From positions 1 through 51,046 of the forward strand of contig JAFGVV010000043.1 of NCBI GenBank assembly GCA_016937795.1: a stretch of DNA of 51,046 nucleotides. The letters run 5' to 3'. Numbering within the stretch: the first letter of the stretch is position 1; each line of letters starts with the position of its first letter. Both the position numbers and the translations under genes were made by a program. Under the pieces are notes generated by a model. That model saw only the letters and a list, made by a program, of their open reading frames with translations, did no database searches and was not told the DNA's origin. Shown piece by piece: positions 24,299 through 34,843 of this stretch. The stretch comes from Paludibacteraceae bacterium (GTDB lineage Bacteria; Bacteroidota; Bacteroidia; Bacteroidales; Paludibacteraceae).

Positions 24299-25936
24299 AT
24301 GAAAATAAAACAAAATGGGCTGATAGTCTTCCTGTCAATACTGATAGCTGTCTTTGCCGTTTCGTGTGCCGATGAATGGGATGAGCATTACAATGCAGGC
24401 TCGCCCGACAAAATCGACCAAAACTTATACGAGTACCTGAAAACACAGGAAGAACTAAGTGTTTTCACCGAGATGCTCGAACTTACAGGTTACGATACGC
24501 TGATTAGTGAAGCGCAAACTTTTACTGTGTGGGCACCCGACAATAATGCCCTTTTGGAGTATGTCCCTTCGTTGGTGTTACTGAAAGAAGGATCTGTTAT
24601 TTCGGATGATGTGAAATTGCCGGGTATTTACAGTTTAAATGATATTCGTAAACTTGTGGGTAATCATATCACCCGTTTCAATCAGACAAGCGCTGGTCTG
24701 AAATTGCGAAAAGTATTGATGCTTAACGGTAAGTTGGTGGAATTCAGCAAGGCCGGGAATGCGCTGTTGTTTGGTGAAAAAAAGGTGACGAAATCGGATA
24801 TTGCCCTGAATAATGGTATTGTTCATGTGCTTTCGGAATTCAGTCCTTATCGCAAAAATATGTGGGAGTTTATAAACGAAACTGATGGTCTCGATTCTCT
24901 AAGTGCCTATATCAACTCGCTTACACGTGAAGTGTTCGACCCTGAAGCAAGTATTGTGGATGGTGTGCTTATGGATTCGATTATGCGCGAAACCAACGAT
25001 TTGCTCGAAATGGTGGCGGCTCTCAATACCGAGGATAGTACTTATACGGCTATTTTGCCCGACAACGGAGCCTGGGACGAGGCTTATGCACGTATTTATC
25101 CCTACTTTAAAACTCCTGAGGCCGATGGTGGTGAAATTGTACAAAGCGAACGAACCAAATGGGCACTTGTACGTAATCTCTTTTTCAGAGGGAAGATTGG
25201 CGAACCGATTGCTGCCGACACTCTTTACAGTACCTTGGGGATGCCTTTCGAAACGCCTGCCCGTTTATTCGAAAACGCACAGGCTAATATTATGAGCAAT
25301 GGCTTAAGCTATGTAAGTCCGCAACTTAAATACACGGCTAACGAGGCATGGTTCAGCCCGATTGTTGTTGAAGCTGAGCATACCTTCTTCGGACGAACTG
25401 TGTCGAACTATAATCCCTCGATACTTTCGGGACTAGGAACCGGTGCCATTATCTCATCGCGCAACTACGCTCTTTTTACCGATATTTCGCAGAGTTCTCT
25501 TTCTACCCTGTTTGTCACTTTCCCCATTCCTAATACGCTTTCGGGGAAATACAATATCTATTGTGTGTTTGTGCCGGCTAAACTGGTAGATTCAACTGAT
25601 GTGCGTCCTTACAAAGTAAAATTCAGCCTGAAATATACCGACAGTGCCGGAAAGGTAGTCAACTTTGGAGCTGTAAATGCCAACAACGAAGTTAAATCAC
25701 CTTCAACAGCGAAGGCTGTTTTTAGCACAAACCCGGATGAGGTGGATAAAATGTTGGTAGTGAAAGATTTTGAGTTTCCGTATTCAAATATTATCGATTT
25801 TACTGAGCAGAACTTTATCAACAATATTTCAGTGGCGTTGAAAGTTGAAAATGCCACAGCAAAATCGCCGGCTCAAATGGTTAACTACAATCGAAACCTG
25901 CGTATCGATTGTATCATTCTCGAACCTGTTCAATAA
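24299..25936 (+). CDS. Fasciclin-domain lipoprotein with C-terminal beta domain
   Basis: This 545-residue lipoprotein has Cys23 (FAVSCADEWDEHYN). The first FAS1 domain spans ~35-185 (FTVWAPDNNALLEYV, NNGIVHVLSEFSP) and a second, shorter one spans ~190-330 (YTAILPDNGAWDEAYA). The C-terminal ~200 residues (from WFSPIVVEAEHTFFG) are beta-rich and resemble the tail of the preceding gene in layout, though not closely in sequence. It lies 18 bases before the second SusC gene. It may serve that transporter as its surface-binding partner; the domain pairing is inferred. Confidence 0.77.
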   Translation: MKIKQNGLIVFLSILIAVFAVSCADEWDEHYNAGSPDKIDQNLYEYLKTQEELSVFTEMLELTGYDTLISEAQTFTVWAPDNNALLEYVPSLVLLKEGSVISDDVKLPGIYSLNDIRKLVGNHITRFNQTSAGLKLRKVLMLNGKLVEFSKAGNALLFGEKKVTKSDIALNNGIVHVLSEFSPYRKNMWEFINETDGLDSLSAYINSLTREVFDPEASIVDGVLMDSIMRETNDLLEMVAALNTEDSTYTAILPDNGAWDEAYARIYPYFKTPEADGGEIVQSERTKWALVRNLFFRGKIGEPIAADTLYSTLGMPFETPARLFENAQANIMSNGLSYVSPQLKYTANEAWFSPIVVEAEHTFFGRTVSNYNPSILSGLGTGAIISSRNYALFTDISQSSLSTLFVTFPIPNTLSGKYNIYCVFVPAKLVDSTDVRPYKVKFSLKYTDSAGKVVNFGAVNANNEVKSPSTAKAVFSTNPDEVDKMLVVKDFEFPYSNIIDFTEQNFINNISVALKVENATAKSPAQMVNYNRNLRIDCIILEPVQ

Positions 25937-25953
25937 TATCTGAAATTTAAATT

Positions 25954-28900
25954 ATGAGTATGAAGATGAAAAAAGGATTAAATATTATGATCATGAACAG
26001 GTCACGTTTTTATTTCAGAAACCTGTTGGTTTTATCAGCTACATTGTGGTTTATGCTTCTTCCCCTTGTTTCGGCGCAAAACGCAAACAAGGCTACAGTC
26101 CCGGTGCTGACGGGCGTAGTGATTGATGCGCATACAAAAAAACCTGTGCTGGCAGCTCAGATTTCGGTGCCCGCACGCAATCTCTCGGCTGTTACCGACG
26201 AGAAGGGTGAATTTAGTTTGCCGCTTTCGGCTAATTTCGATGTGATGCATGTTACTGCTATCGATTACAATTTACGCGAAGTAGCCATTCGTGGTCGTCA
26301 GCATGTGGAAATTGCATTGTACCCTGATAAATTCTCAAATTATTACCGCAATATCACCGATATTACAGGTACTACCCAAAATTCAGAACTGGTTTCGTCG
26401 GTCAAAATGATTGAATCGCCCGATCGTAGCACAGTAATTAGTGCCGACGAGCTTATTCAGTCGTCGTTTGGAGCCGATGTGCGGTCTGTAACCCGTTCGG
26501 CTGTACCGGGAATGGGTGCATCGTTGTTTATACGCGGTATCAATTCGCTGAATGCAAACGCACAGCCGCTTTTTGTGGTGGACGACGTAATTTGGAGCAA
26601 TCCTACTGATGTAGCTTCTGTTCACAACGGTTTTTATTCAAATCCACTTGATGTGCTTGATATCAACGATATCGAAAGTGTCTCGGTGCTGAAAGATGGA
26701 ACTACGCTTTACGGAAGCAAGGCGGCAAATGGTGTTGTTTTGATTAAAACAAAACGTGCCAAATCGATGGTGACCCGCATTACACTTAATGTGCTGGCGG
26801 GAGTGACCGAACGCCCCGGAAATTTACCCATGATGACCGGCGATCAGTTCAGAGTGTATGCCAGCGATTTGCTACAAAGTAAAGCTGTTACACCGGAACA
26901 AATGTCGCAATATGGATTTCTGGAAACTAACCCCGCAAATGCACGTGTTTATAGTACTTCGCACAACAATACTGATTGGAGCGACGAAGTTTATCAGAAT
27001 GGCGTAAGTAACAATTATTTGATAAATGCAGCCGGTGGCGACGAAAAGGCATTATATTATTTCTCACTTGGATACGGCAATACTAAAACAGTGGTGAAAA
27101 ATACCGACTTCGAACGTATCTTAGCTCGCTTTAATGCCGATTTTAAACTTATCGATCAACTCGATTTGGGACTGAACATTGGCTTTAATCGTGTTTCTCG
27201 CTCGTTGGTGGACGATGGTATGGATCAAAATGCTTCGCCTGTATGGGTGAGTCAGGTTAAATCGCCCTTCTTAAACCCATATACTTATACTGTACTTGGC
27301 GAAAAGACACGCGATTTTGATAAATACGATGAATTTGGCATTAGCAATCCCTCGGGACTTATAGCAGGGAAAATTGGTGAACTCACAAAATATCGTTTCA
27401 ATCTGGGTTTAAAGCCCGTTTTGCGTATTAATAAAAATCTTACATTGAGCTCGATGTTCGACTATAATGTGGACAAAACAGTAGAAGACCGCTTTTTACC
27501 AATGAAGTATTCTGCTCCTGTACTGATACCTGATAAGGGTATTTCTGTAAATGAAATCAACAGTCAGGTGATGCGAAATACATCATTGTTCGACGAGACA
27601 CGTCTTACTTATGACCGTAATATCGACAATGTGTCGAAAATTAAAGCGACTTATGGTTTCCGCTATATTTATAATTATTACGAATCAGATTATGCTGAAG
27701 TACACAATTCAGGATCGAATAACAATACCACTGTAAGTGCTTCATACCAATATCTTACAGTAGATGGTATCAACAACAAGACTAAATCGCTCTCGAATTA
27801 CCTGAATGTGGATTACAGCTACGACAATAAATACTTCCTTAACGGAGTAGTGTCGATGGATGCCTCTTCACGTTTTGGTCGTCAAACCGAGGGTGGTGTA
27901 CAGCTCTTCGGAGCAAGTTGGGGTGTTTTTCCGGCTCTCAATGGAGCATGGCTTATCACTTCCGAACCCTTTATGAAAAATATTGATTTTGTGAATTTTG
28001 CAAAACTTCGTGCTGGCTTTGGTCTGACAGGTAATGATGGCATTCGCGATTATGAATCGATGGCCTATTTTAGTTCGGTGCGTTGGTACGACCGTGCTAT
28101 GGGACTTGTACTAACGAACCTCGAAAACCGGAAAATTCAGTGGGAAACTACTGCCCGTACCAATCTTGGTCTCGATTTGGGTTTGCTCAACGAACGCCTT
28201 CATCTGGGAATCGACTTGTTCAATTCAAATACTTCCGATCTTCTCGTATTGCGTACCTTGCCTGATATTAGCGGCTTAGGCTCGTATTGGGCTAATGGCG
28301 GTGAAATGAACAACAAAGGTTTCGAAATAAGCATGAACCTGAAAGTGTTGAATTTGCCGGAATTTAAATGGGAAATTGGTGCAAGTGCCGGCCATTACAG
28401 CAATAAAATTACTTCGTTGCCCGAAGGTAATTATACTACAAAGGTGTACGATGGTGAAATACTTACCGCTGTGGGACAGCCTGTCGGAAGTTTTTACGGA
28501 TATAAATCGCTCGGTGTTTTTGCCACCGAAGCTGAGGCTCTTGCGGCCGATTTGAAAATTCGTAATATCGATGGCTCTACAACTCCGTTTGAGGCTGGCG
28601 ATGTGCGTTTCGAAGAAGTATTGGTCGATGGAATTATCGACGAAAACGACCGCAGTATTATCGGAAATCCGAACCCTGATCTTTATGGCGCCTTTAATAG
28701 TAAGTTTATGCTTGGACGCTGGAGCCTGAATGCTGTTTTTACTTACTCGTATGGTAATGATGTATATAATTATTATCGCAGTCAGCTCGAATCGGGTAAA
28801 AATTTCAACAATCAGACTTCTGTGATGAATACGCGCTGGACAGCTGAAGGTCAGCATACGCTTCAACCTCGTGCTACTTATGGCGACCCGTTGGGTAACG

Positions 28901-29163
28901 CTCGATTTTCGGATCGCTGGGTTGAGGATGGCTCGTATCTGCGACTTAAAAATGTAACGCTTTCGTACGAATTGCCTGTGAAGAGCGACTATATTCAGGG
29001 TGTAAATATATGGGCATCAGCTAATAATTTGCTTACTTTTACCAAATATCTGGGTCACGATCCTGAGTTCTCGTCACGTAATTCAGTATATTATCAGGGA
29101 ATAGATGCAGGATTGTTGCCACAAACACGCAGCTATTTTGTAGGCCTTCGTCTGAATCTGTAA
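25954..29163 (+). CDS. SusC-like TonB-dependent outer-membrane transporter (second pair)
   Basis: This 1069-residue SusC/RagA-type transporter diverges strongly from the first one in the locus. It has an N-terminal signal ending PLVSAQN, a carboxypeptidase-D-like domain (~50-120: GVVIDAHTKKPVLAAQISVP), a plug with LFIRGINSLNANAQPLFVVD and VLKDGTTLYGSKAANGVVLI, and a barrel ending SYFVGLRLNL. Several ATG codons lie close together at the start (25954, 25960, 25966, 25987, 25993); the most upstream is reported. It pairs with the SusD 65 bases downstream. It probably imports a related but different oligosaccharide from the first pair. Confidence 0.92.
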   Translation: MSMKMKKGLNIMIMNRSRFYFRNLLVLSATLWFMLLPLVSAQNANKATVPVLTGVVIDAHTKKPVLAAQISVPARNLSAVTDEKGEFSLPLSANFDVMHVTAIDYNLREVAIRGRQHVEIALYPDKFSNYYRNITDITGTTQNSELVSSVKMIESPDRSTVISADELIQSSFGADVRSVTRSAVPGMGASLFIRGINSLNANAQPLFVVDDVIWSNPTDVASVHNGFYSNPLDVLDINDIESVSVLKDGTTLYGSKAANGVVLIKTKRAKSMVTRITLNVLAGVTERPGNLPMMTGDQFRVYASDLLQSKAVTPEQMSQYGFLETNPANARVYSTSHNNTDWSDEVYQNGVSNNYLINAAGGDEKALYYFSLGYGNTKTVVKNTDFERILARFNADFKLIDQLDLGLNIGFNRVSRSLVDDGMDQNASPVWVSQVKSPFLNPYTYTVLGEKTRDFDKYDEFGISNPSGLIAGKIGELTKYRFNLGLKPVLRINKNLTLSSMFDYNVDKTVEDRFLPMKYSAPVLIPDKGISVNEINSQVMRNTSLFDETRLTYDRNIDNVSKIKATYGFRYIYNYYESDYAEVHNSGSNNNTTVSASYQYLTVDGINNKTKSLSNYLNVDYSYDNKYFLNGVVSMDASSRFGRQTEGGVQLFGASWGVFPALNGAWLITSEPFMKNIDFVNFAKLRAGFGLTGNDGIRDYESMAYFSSVRWYDRAMGLVLTNLENRKIQWETTARTNLGLDLGLLNERLHLGIDLFNSNTSDLLVLRTLPDISGLGSYWANGGEMNNKGFEISMNLKVLNLPEFKWEIGASAGHYSNKITSLPEGNYTTKVYDGEILTAVGQPVGSFYGYKSLGVFATEAEALAADLKIRNIDGSTTPFEAGDVRFEEVLVDGIIDENDRSIIGNPNPDLYGAFNSKFMLGRWSLNAVFTYSYGNDVYNYYRSQLESGKNFNNQTSVMNTRWTAEGQHTLQPRATYGDPLGNARFSDRWVEDGSYLRLKNVTLSYELPVKSDYIQGVNIWASANNLLTFTKYLGHDPEFSSRNSVYYQGIDAGLLPQTRSYFVGLRLNL

Positions 29164-29228
29164 TGCTGTTAGTGTATAATCAATTGGTCAAAAAAACCAT
29201 TTTCAATACGAAATAATAAATATAAGAT

Positions 29229-30917
29229 ATGAAAAATATTAGCAAAATACTGGTGGCTCTTATGTTGTCTGTAGGTGTGTTCAGCAGTTGCGACGATTTG
29301 CTCAGTGTGGATTCCGACAGGTTTATATCTGCTGACGATCATAATATGAATGCTGCTAACGATACACTTTATTCAATGTTTGGCGTTTTTTCGCAATTGC
29401 AGAAACTTGCCGATAGCTATGTGTTGCTGGGCGAATTAAGAGCCGACCTGATGGATGTGACCGATAGCGCTGATGTATATCTCAAAGAAATCTACAATCA
29501 CAATGTATCGCCCGGTAATCCTTATGTAAATTTGAAAGCTTATTATGCTGTAATTAACAATTGTAATTATATTCTGCATAAAATTGATACCACACAGATT
29601 ATCAAAGGCGAAAAGGCCATGCTTAAAACTTATGCTGCTGCAAAAGCCATTCGTGCATGGACTTATATGCAAATTGCACTCAACTTTGATAAAGCTACTT
29701 ATTACGAAGTGCCAATTCTAAGTATCGACGAAGCTTTTGCTACTTATCCCGAATATACAATGGAGGAGCTTGCACCACGACTTATTGCCGATCTTGAGCC
29801 TTATCGTACAGTGCCCTATCCCGATTTTGCAGAGGGGGTTATTCCAGTACGTTTTATTTTGGGCGATTTATATTTATGGTCGGGCACTTATGCAAACTCC
29901 TCACATTTTTACGAACTGGCTGCCACCGAATATCATCAGTTGATGAAAGAGGAGTTTTTTGTAGTCAGGGATCGTTCGTCCTATGCCACTACAAACAATG
30001 CGTTTACAGGCGTATATTCTGCATATTCACTTTTTAATTCGCCACAGATAATGGGAGTCATTATTAGTTCTAATCAGTATGGCAACGATTACAAAATGGA
30101 CACTCTGGTGCAAAACCTGTCGCTCACAGCATCTCAAAAATCCATTGATTATTGGATGGAACAGCGCTATATTCACAATGCTACAGTAGATACACTTGGC
30201 GATTTGCGCATGAAGGTTTCGGCTCTGAAAGTGAGTTCGTATGACCAAACTTCAATTACTCATGCCAACAGCGGGCGTTATACGTTAGTTAAATTGATGG
30301 ATTTGAATTACAGTAATGACCGTAACAGTACCAAGCAAACTCCTGTTTACAGAGTATCGCAACTATATCTGCGATATGCTGAGGCGCTTAATCGTCTTGG
30401 AAAACCAAATGCAGCGATGGCTGTACTTAAATATGGCATGACATCGGCTACGCTTGCCAATCGTCGTTTTATCCCGGGCAAAGAAATGATACCTGACGTA
30501 AGGGAGACTATCATACCCTCAAAACTCGACCCGCTTGTCGATTCAGTACGATACGATACTACTTATTCAGCGCCTGCATACATGGATTTCAGCGATATGC
30601 GCTTTAATGTCAATATTGGTGTGCATGCTCGTGGTTGTGGAAATACCCAGATGGATACCACTTATTATCGCATTCCGGCAATTGCATATTCGGCCACTTC
30701 GGCGCAGGATTCAGTTTTGTATGTGGAGGATATGATTCAGAAGGAACTTGCACTCGAAATGGCTTTTGAAGGTAATCGTTTCCACGATTTGATGCGCTTT
30801 GCGATTCGTCGCAACGATAATGCGTATCTGGCTGATATTGTTTCGGCTAAATATCCCGATGCAGCCGCCATGCGTTCCAGATTACTCGATCGAACAAACT
30901 GGTATCTTAAGAAATAG
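29229..30917 (+). CDS. SusD/RagB-like glycan-binding lipoprotein (second pair)
   Basis: This 562-residue SusD-family lipoprotein has Cys21 (GVFSSCDDLLSVD). It shows the helical repeat AAAKAIRAWTYMQIALNFDK and the C-terminal conserved stretch QKELALEMAFEGNRFHDLMR. It is the last gene of the locus; a terminator follows 27 bases later. Its sequence differs clearly from the first SusD, which supports two distinct transport complexes in one operon. Confidence 0.92.
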   Translation: MKNISKILVALMLSVGVFSSCDDLLSVDSDRFISADDHNMNAANDTLYSMFGVFSQLQKLADSYVLLGELRADLMDVTDSADVYLKEIYNHNVSPGNPYVNLKAYYAVINNCNYILHKIDTTQIIKGEKAMLKTYAAAKAIRAWTYMQIALNFDKATYYEVPILSIDEAFATYPEYTMEELAPRLIADLEPYRTVPYPDFAEGVIPVRFILGDLYLWSGTYANSSHFYELAATEYHQLMKEEFFVVRDRSSYATTNNAFTGVYSAYSLFNSPQIMGVIISSNQYGNDYKMDTLVQNLSLTASQKSIDYWMEQRYIHNATVDTLGDLRMKVSALKVSSYDQTSITHANSGRYTLVKLMDLNYSNDRNSTKQTPVYRVSQLYLRYAEALNRLGKPNAAMAVLKYGMTSATLANRRFIPGKEMIPDVRETIIPSKLDPLVDSVRYDTTYSAPAYMDFSDMRFNVNIGVHARGCGNTQMDTTYYRIPAIAYSATSAQDSVLYVEDMIQKELALEMAFEGNRFHDLMRFAIRRNDNAYLADIVSAKYPDAAAMRSRLLDRTNWYLKK

Positions 30918-30944
30918 CAACTCACTGACAGTAAATAAATCAAG

Positions 30945-30985
30945 AAAAACGCTTTGTCCTGCCTCACTGGGATGAAGCGTTTTTT
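30945..30985 (+). terminator. Terminator of the second glycan locus
   Basis: AAAAACGCTT at 30945-30954 pairs with AAGCGTTTTT at 30975-30984, with a 20-base loop that can add a few more pairs, and ends in a run of six T. It closes the operon that ends with SusD. Confidence 0.8.
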
Positions 30986-31009
30986 ATGTTTTATACAGCT
31001 TGGTTTTTC

Positions 31010-31040
31010 TTCGTATTACCAAATAAAATAAGTAGCTTTG
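31010..31040 (+). promoter_or_regulatory. dnaG promoter
   Basis: TAGCTTTG at 31033-31040 matches TAnnTTTG, and TTCG at 31010-31013 sits 19 bases upstream where TTTG is expected. The pair lies 55 bases before the dnaG ATG, after the upstream terminator. Confidence 0.55.
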
Positions 31041-31095
31041 TAATCGAAAAAATTAAAGCGATACTGTTTATTTCTGAGATTTTTTTGTTGAAATT

Positions 31096-33051
31096 ATGCT
31101 CGATCAGTCAACCATTGATAAAATTACCGATGCCGCTCAGATTCAGGATGTGGTGTCTGACTATGTAACCCTGAAGAAACGAGGAGTTAATCTGTTAGGC
31201 TTGTGTCCTTTTCATGGCGAAAAAACACCTTCATTTATCGTGTCGCCTGCCAAAGGTATTTTCAAATGTTTTGGATGCGGTAAAGGTGGAAACTCGGTTC
31301 ATTTTATTATGGAACATGAGCAGATTTCGTATTTTGAAGCGCTTAAGTTTCTGGCTAAGAAATATCATATCGAGTATCAGGAACGCGAGCTTACGCCCGA
31401 AGAGATGGCTGCCCGCAACGACCGCGAATCGATGTTTCTGGTCAATGAGTATGCGCAAAAGTATTTCTCGAATACCCTTCACAATCATATCGATGGAAAA
31501 TCCATAGGACTGGCTTATTTCCGCGAGCGTGGTTTCCGCGACGATATTATCCGTAAATTCCAGCTTGGCTACAGTCTCGAGCAGCGCGATGCCTTTACGC
31601 AGGAGGCACTCAAAGCGGGCTACAACAAATCGTATCTCGTAAAAACAGGTCTTACGCTCGAAGGCGATAATAATTATTTAGCCGATCGATTTCGTGGTCG
31701 TGTGATGTTTCCTGTTCATACACTTTCGGGAAAAGTAGTGGCATATGGTGGTCGTATCCTGAAAAAGGACGACAAGATGGCTAAGTATGTCAACTCGCCT
31801 GAGTCCGAGATTTATCATAAAAGTAACGAGCTATACGGAATTTATTTTGCCAAACAGGCTATTGTGCGTCAGGATCGCTGTTTTTTGGTAGAAGGATATA
31901 CTGATGTGATTTCGATGCATCAAAGTGGTATCGAAAACGTGGTGGCTTCGTCGGGGACTTCGCTTACGCCCGGACAGATTCGTATGATTCACCGCTTCAC
32001 CGAAAACGTTACGGTGATTTACGATGGCGATGCTGCCGGTATCAAAGCGTCTATTCGTGGTATCGATTTATTGCTCGAAGAGGGGTTGAATATCAAAGTG
32101 TTATTGCTGCCTGATGGTGACGACCCCGATTCCTTCGCACGCAAACATAATGCGTCGGACTTTATCGAGTTTGTGGAGCAACATTCATCTGACTTTATCC
32201 GTTTCAAAACAAATCTGCTTTTGAAAGATGCCGGAAATGATCCTGTAAAGCGTGCCGGTCTTGTCAGCGATATTGTACGAAGTATTTCTATTATCCCTAA
32301 TCAGGTAATTCGTGCCGAATATGTAAAGGAATGTTCCGGCCTGTTGAATGTGGACGAGGGTATGCTTTATCTCGAAATTAATAAAATTAAAACTGCTGAT
32401 AAGGAGAAAGCCAATACGCGTCCCCAAAATAAGCCCGACGATTTCCCGCCTCCTCCCGGGGTGGATCTTGACGAGGATATTCCCGCAATTCCGGTGACGA
32501 AATTCGACAACGAGGAACGAAATATTCTGCAACAGCTTATTCGTTACGGGCAAACGATGATGTTTTATAACGATGATGAAAAAACGCAGCCTGTGACAGT
32601 GGCCGCATATGTATTCGACGAACTTGAACAGGACGAATTACGCTTTTTTAATCCTGTACACCAACGTATGCTCGATGAATATAAGGAACATCGCGATGAT
32701 GAGACTTTTATTCCCGAGAAATTTTTTATTTTTCACCCTGATGCCAATATCAGCAAATTAGCGGCTGAACTCGTGACCGAAAAATATACGCTCAGTAAAG
32801 TGCACTCGAAAGTAAAAAGTGTCGAAACCGACTTCGACCGACTTATCGACCTGGTGCCACGCGTGATTTATGAGTTTAAAAACAGTTTGATTCTTGACCT
32901 TGTACGTCAGAAACTGCTCGAAATGAAACAGGCTTCGGAAACTAACAATGCTTTGAGAGTGAACGAAATAATGCACGAAATGGCCAGTCTTGAAGCTGTT
33001 AAACGCCAACTTTCAAAGACCCTTGGTGAACGGATTATTATAAAGATTTAG
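31096..33051 (+). CDS. dnaG: DNA primase DnaG
   Basis: This is the replicative primase of 651 residues, making RNA primers at the fork. The CHC2 zinc-binding motif is complete (Cys37, His40, Cys58, Cys61 in LCPFHGEKTPSF and FKCFGCGKGG). The catalytic core follows (YLVKTGL, GRVMFPVHTLSGKVVAYGGR). The TOPRIM domain has VEGYTDVISMHQSG and the metal-binding IYDGDAAG. A poorly conserved C-terminal helicase-binding region runs from about residue 440, starting with a Pro-rich linker. It is a single-copy housekeeping gene with a normal length. It marks the return from glycan genes to core genome. Confidence 0.97.
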   Translation: MLDQSTIDKITDAAQIQDVVSDYVTLKKRGVNLLGLCPFHGEKTPSFIVSPAKGIFKCFGCGKGGNSVHFIMEHEQISYFEALKFLAKKYHIEYQERELTPEEMAARNDRESMFLVNEYAQKYFSNTLHNHIDGKSIGLAYFRERGFRDDIIRKFQLGYSLEQRDAFTQEALKAGYNKSYLVKTGLTLEGDNNYLADRFRGRVMFPVHTLSGKVVAYGGRILKKDDKMAKYVNSPESEIYHKSNELYGIYFAKQAIVRQDRCFLVEGYTDVISMHQSGIENVVASSGTSLTPGQIRMIHRFTENVTVIYDGDAAGIKASIRGIDLLLEEGLNIKVLLLPDGDDPDSFARKHNASDFIEFVEQHSSDFIRFKTNLLLKDAGNDPVKRAGLVSDIVRSISIIPNQVIRAEYVKECSGLLNVDEGMLYLEINKIKTADKEKANTRPQNKPDDFPPPPGVDLDEDIPAIPVTKFDNEERNILQQLIRYGQTMMFYNDDEKTQPVTVAAYVFDELEQDELRFFNPVHQRMLDEYKEHRDDETFIPEKFFIFHPDANISKLAAELVTEKYTLSKVHSKVKSVETDFDRLIDLVPRVIYEFKNSLILDLVRQKLLEMKQASETNNALRVNEIMHEMASLEAVKRQLSKTLGERIIIKI

Positions 33052-33122
33052 TTCGGTTTATGTCAATCGGATAAGAGAACATCATTCAAGACCCTTTTAT
33101 AACATATTGTTTTTTATAAATT

Positions 33123-33569
33123 ATGGCAGCATTGCAACTACATAGCTCACGATGTTTAGATATTTTTTCGGCTCAGACCTATACCGAGCTCGATCTTCCT
33201 TTGCTCGAAGGTGTACGTGCGGGATTCCCCTCGCCGGCAGCCGACTTTATCGATGTCAGTATCGACCTTAATAAGCATCTGATTAAGCACCCTTCTGCTA
33301 CTTTTTATGCCCGTGCCAAAGGCGATTCGATGAAGGATGCCGGAATTTTTGATGGCGATTTACTGATTGTTGATAAAAGTATTGACCCTGTGGACGGAAA
33401 AATTGCCATTTGCTATATTGATGGAGAATTTACAGTGAAACGAATAAAAAAGGAAAACGACCAAGTTTGGCTTATTCCTGCAAACAATGCTTATCAGCCA
33501 ATTAAAATGCAGGAGGGTAATAGTCTTATAATCTGGGGAGTTGTGACTCATGTGATTAAATCGCTTTGA
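33123..33569 (+). CDS. umuD: UmuD-like translesion repair protein, S24 peptidase
   Basis: This 148-residue protein is the UmuD subunit that, after RecA-stimulated self-cleavage, joins UmuC in polymerase V. The likely cleavage bond is Ala33-Gly34 in VRAGFPSPA. The catalytic dyad is Ser69 (KGDSMKDAG) and Lys106 (FTVKRIKK), 37 residues apart as in the E. coli protein. There is no helix-turn-helix, so it is not a LexA repressor. The umuC ATG starts two bases after its stop, so the two are translated together. No recognisable SOS box is seen in the 71-base gap upstream, but Bacteroidota LexA sites are not well defined. Confidence 0.9.
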   Translation: MAALQLHSSRCLDIFSAQTYTELDLPLLEGVRAGFPSPAADFIDVSIDLNKHLIKHPSATFYARAKGDSMKDAGIFDGDLLIVDKSIDPVDGKIAICYIDGEFTVKRIKKENDQVWLIPANNAYQPIKMQEGNSLIIWGVVTHVIKSL

Positions 33570-33570
33570 T

Positions 33571-34830
33571 ATGTTTGCACTCATCGACTGCAATAATTTT
33601 TATGCTTCGTGCGAACGGGTTTTTAATCCTTCGCTCAACAATAAGCCTGTGGTGGTTCTGTCGAATAACGATGGTTGTGTCATTGCGCGAAGCAATGAAG
33701 CCAAATCGCTTGGTATACCAATGGGTGCACCCGCTTTTCAGATTAAAGAGCTTGTCGAAAATGGAAATGTACATGTGTTTTCGTCAAATTTTGCACTTTA
33801 CGGCGATATGAGTAACCGTGTGATGACAGTATTGGCTGCTTTTTGTCCGAAAATGGAAATCTATAGTATCGACGAAGCATTTCTCGATTTTTCAGGATTC
33901 GAACTGCACGATATCGAGAATATTGGTCGTGAAATGCGTAAACGGGTACTGCAATGGACTGGCATTCCTGTGTCGGTGGGCTTTGCACCTACCAAGGCAT
34001 TGGCAAAAGTGGCCAACCGTATTGCCAAAAAGTTTAGCGAGCGTACCGGAGGCGTGTATCGAATTGAAACTGAGGAGCAACGCATTAAGGCACTTAAGTG
34101 GCTCAAGATTGAAGACGTTTGGGGAATTGGACGACGACATGCGCGGCGCTTGCACGAAATGAATGTGCTTAATGCTTATCAGTTTACACAACTTCCCGAC
34201 CGCTGGGTGCGTGATATGATGACCGTAGTAGGCTTGCGACTCAAACACGACCTGGAAGGAAAACCCACGCTGCAACTCGATGATGTGAAAGACAAGAAAA
34301 GCATTGCTACTACCCGTACTTTCGAATCGAACTATACCGATTTTGCGGCTGTAAAAGAACGAGTGGCAAGCTTTGCCGTGTCGTGCGCCGAGAAACTTCG
34401 TCGCCAGCAGTCCTTTTGCAATTCCGTCATGGTGTTTTTGCATACCAATGGTTTCAGAGACGATCAGCCTCAATACAACAAAAATATTGTGATAAAATTA
34501 CCCTACGCCACAAATTCATCCATCGAACTTGTAAAATTTGCTGTGATGGCTCTTGAGCGTATCTTTGTGCAAGGCTATGGCTACAAAAAGGCAGGAGTGA
34601 TTGTGGGTGATTTTTCGCATCAGGACAATCAGCAATTAAGTATATTCGATAATAGGAACGTAAAACATATTGAACTAATGAAAGCAGTGGATAAAATAAA
34701 CCATTCCATAGGTCAGCAAAAAATTCGACTGGCTGCGCAAGATATAGGGCGCGTATGGAAAATGAAACAAGAAAAGCTTTCGCCCCGATATACTACAAAT
34801 ATTAATGAAATTATAACAGTAAAACTATAA
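33571..34830 (+). CDS. umuC: UmuC-like Y-family DNA polymerase
   Basis: This 419-residue catalytic subunit of polymerase V is used for error-prone bypass of DNA damage. The Y-family palm motifs are present: [18 protein letters not shown] with metal-binding Asp6, and [14 protein letters not shown] with the Asp-Glu pair. The helix-hairpin-helix thumb ([15 protein letters not shown]) and the little-finger domain with UmuC-type C-terminal extension ([12 protein letters not shown]) follow. It is tightly coupled to umuD. Confidence 0.94.
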   Translation: MFALIDCNNFYASCERVFNPSLNNKPVVVLSNNDGCVIARSNEAKSLGIPMGAPAFQIKELVENGNVHVFSSNFALYGDMSNRVMTVLAAFCPKMEIYSIDEAFLDFSGFELHDIENIGREMRKRVLQWTGIPVSVGFAPTKALAKVANRIAKKFSERTGGVYRIETEEQRIKALKWLKIEDVWGIGRRHARRLHEMNVLNAYQFTQLPDRWVRDMMTVVGLRLKHDLEGKPTLQLDDVKDKKSIATTRTFESNYTDFAAVKERVASFAVSCAEKLRRQQSFCNSVMVFLHTNGFRDDQPQYNKNIVIKLPYATNSSIELVKFAVMALERIFVQGYGYKKAGVIVGDFSHQDNQQLSIFDNRNVKHIELMKAVDKINHSIGQQKIRLAAQDIGRVWKMKQEKLSPRYTTNINEIITVKL

Positions 34831-34843
34831 TTACTTATCTTAC

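Noticed and set aside
33052..33122. LexA/SOS box upstream of umuD
   Set aside because: No clear palindromic operator is visible in the 71-base gap, and the Bacteroidota SOS motif is not well enough defined for a claim.
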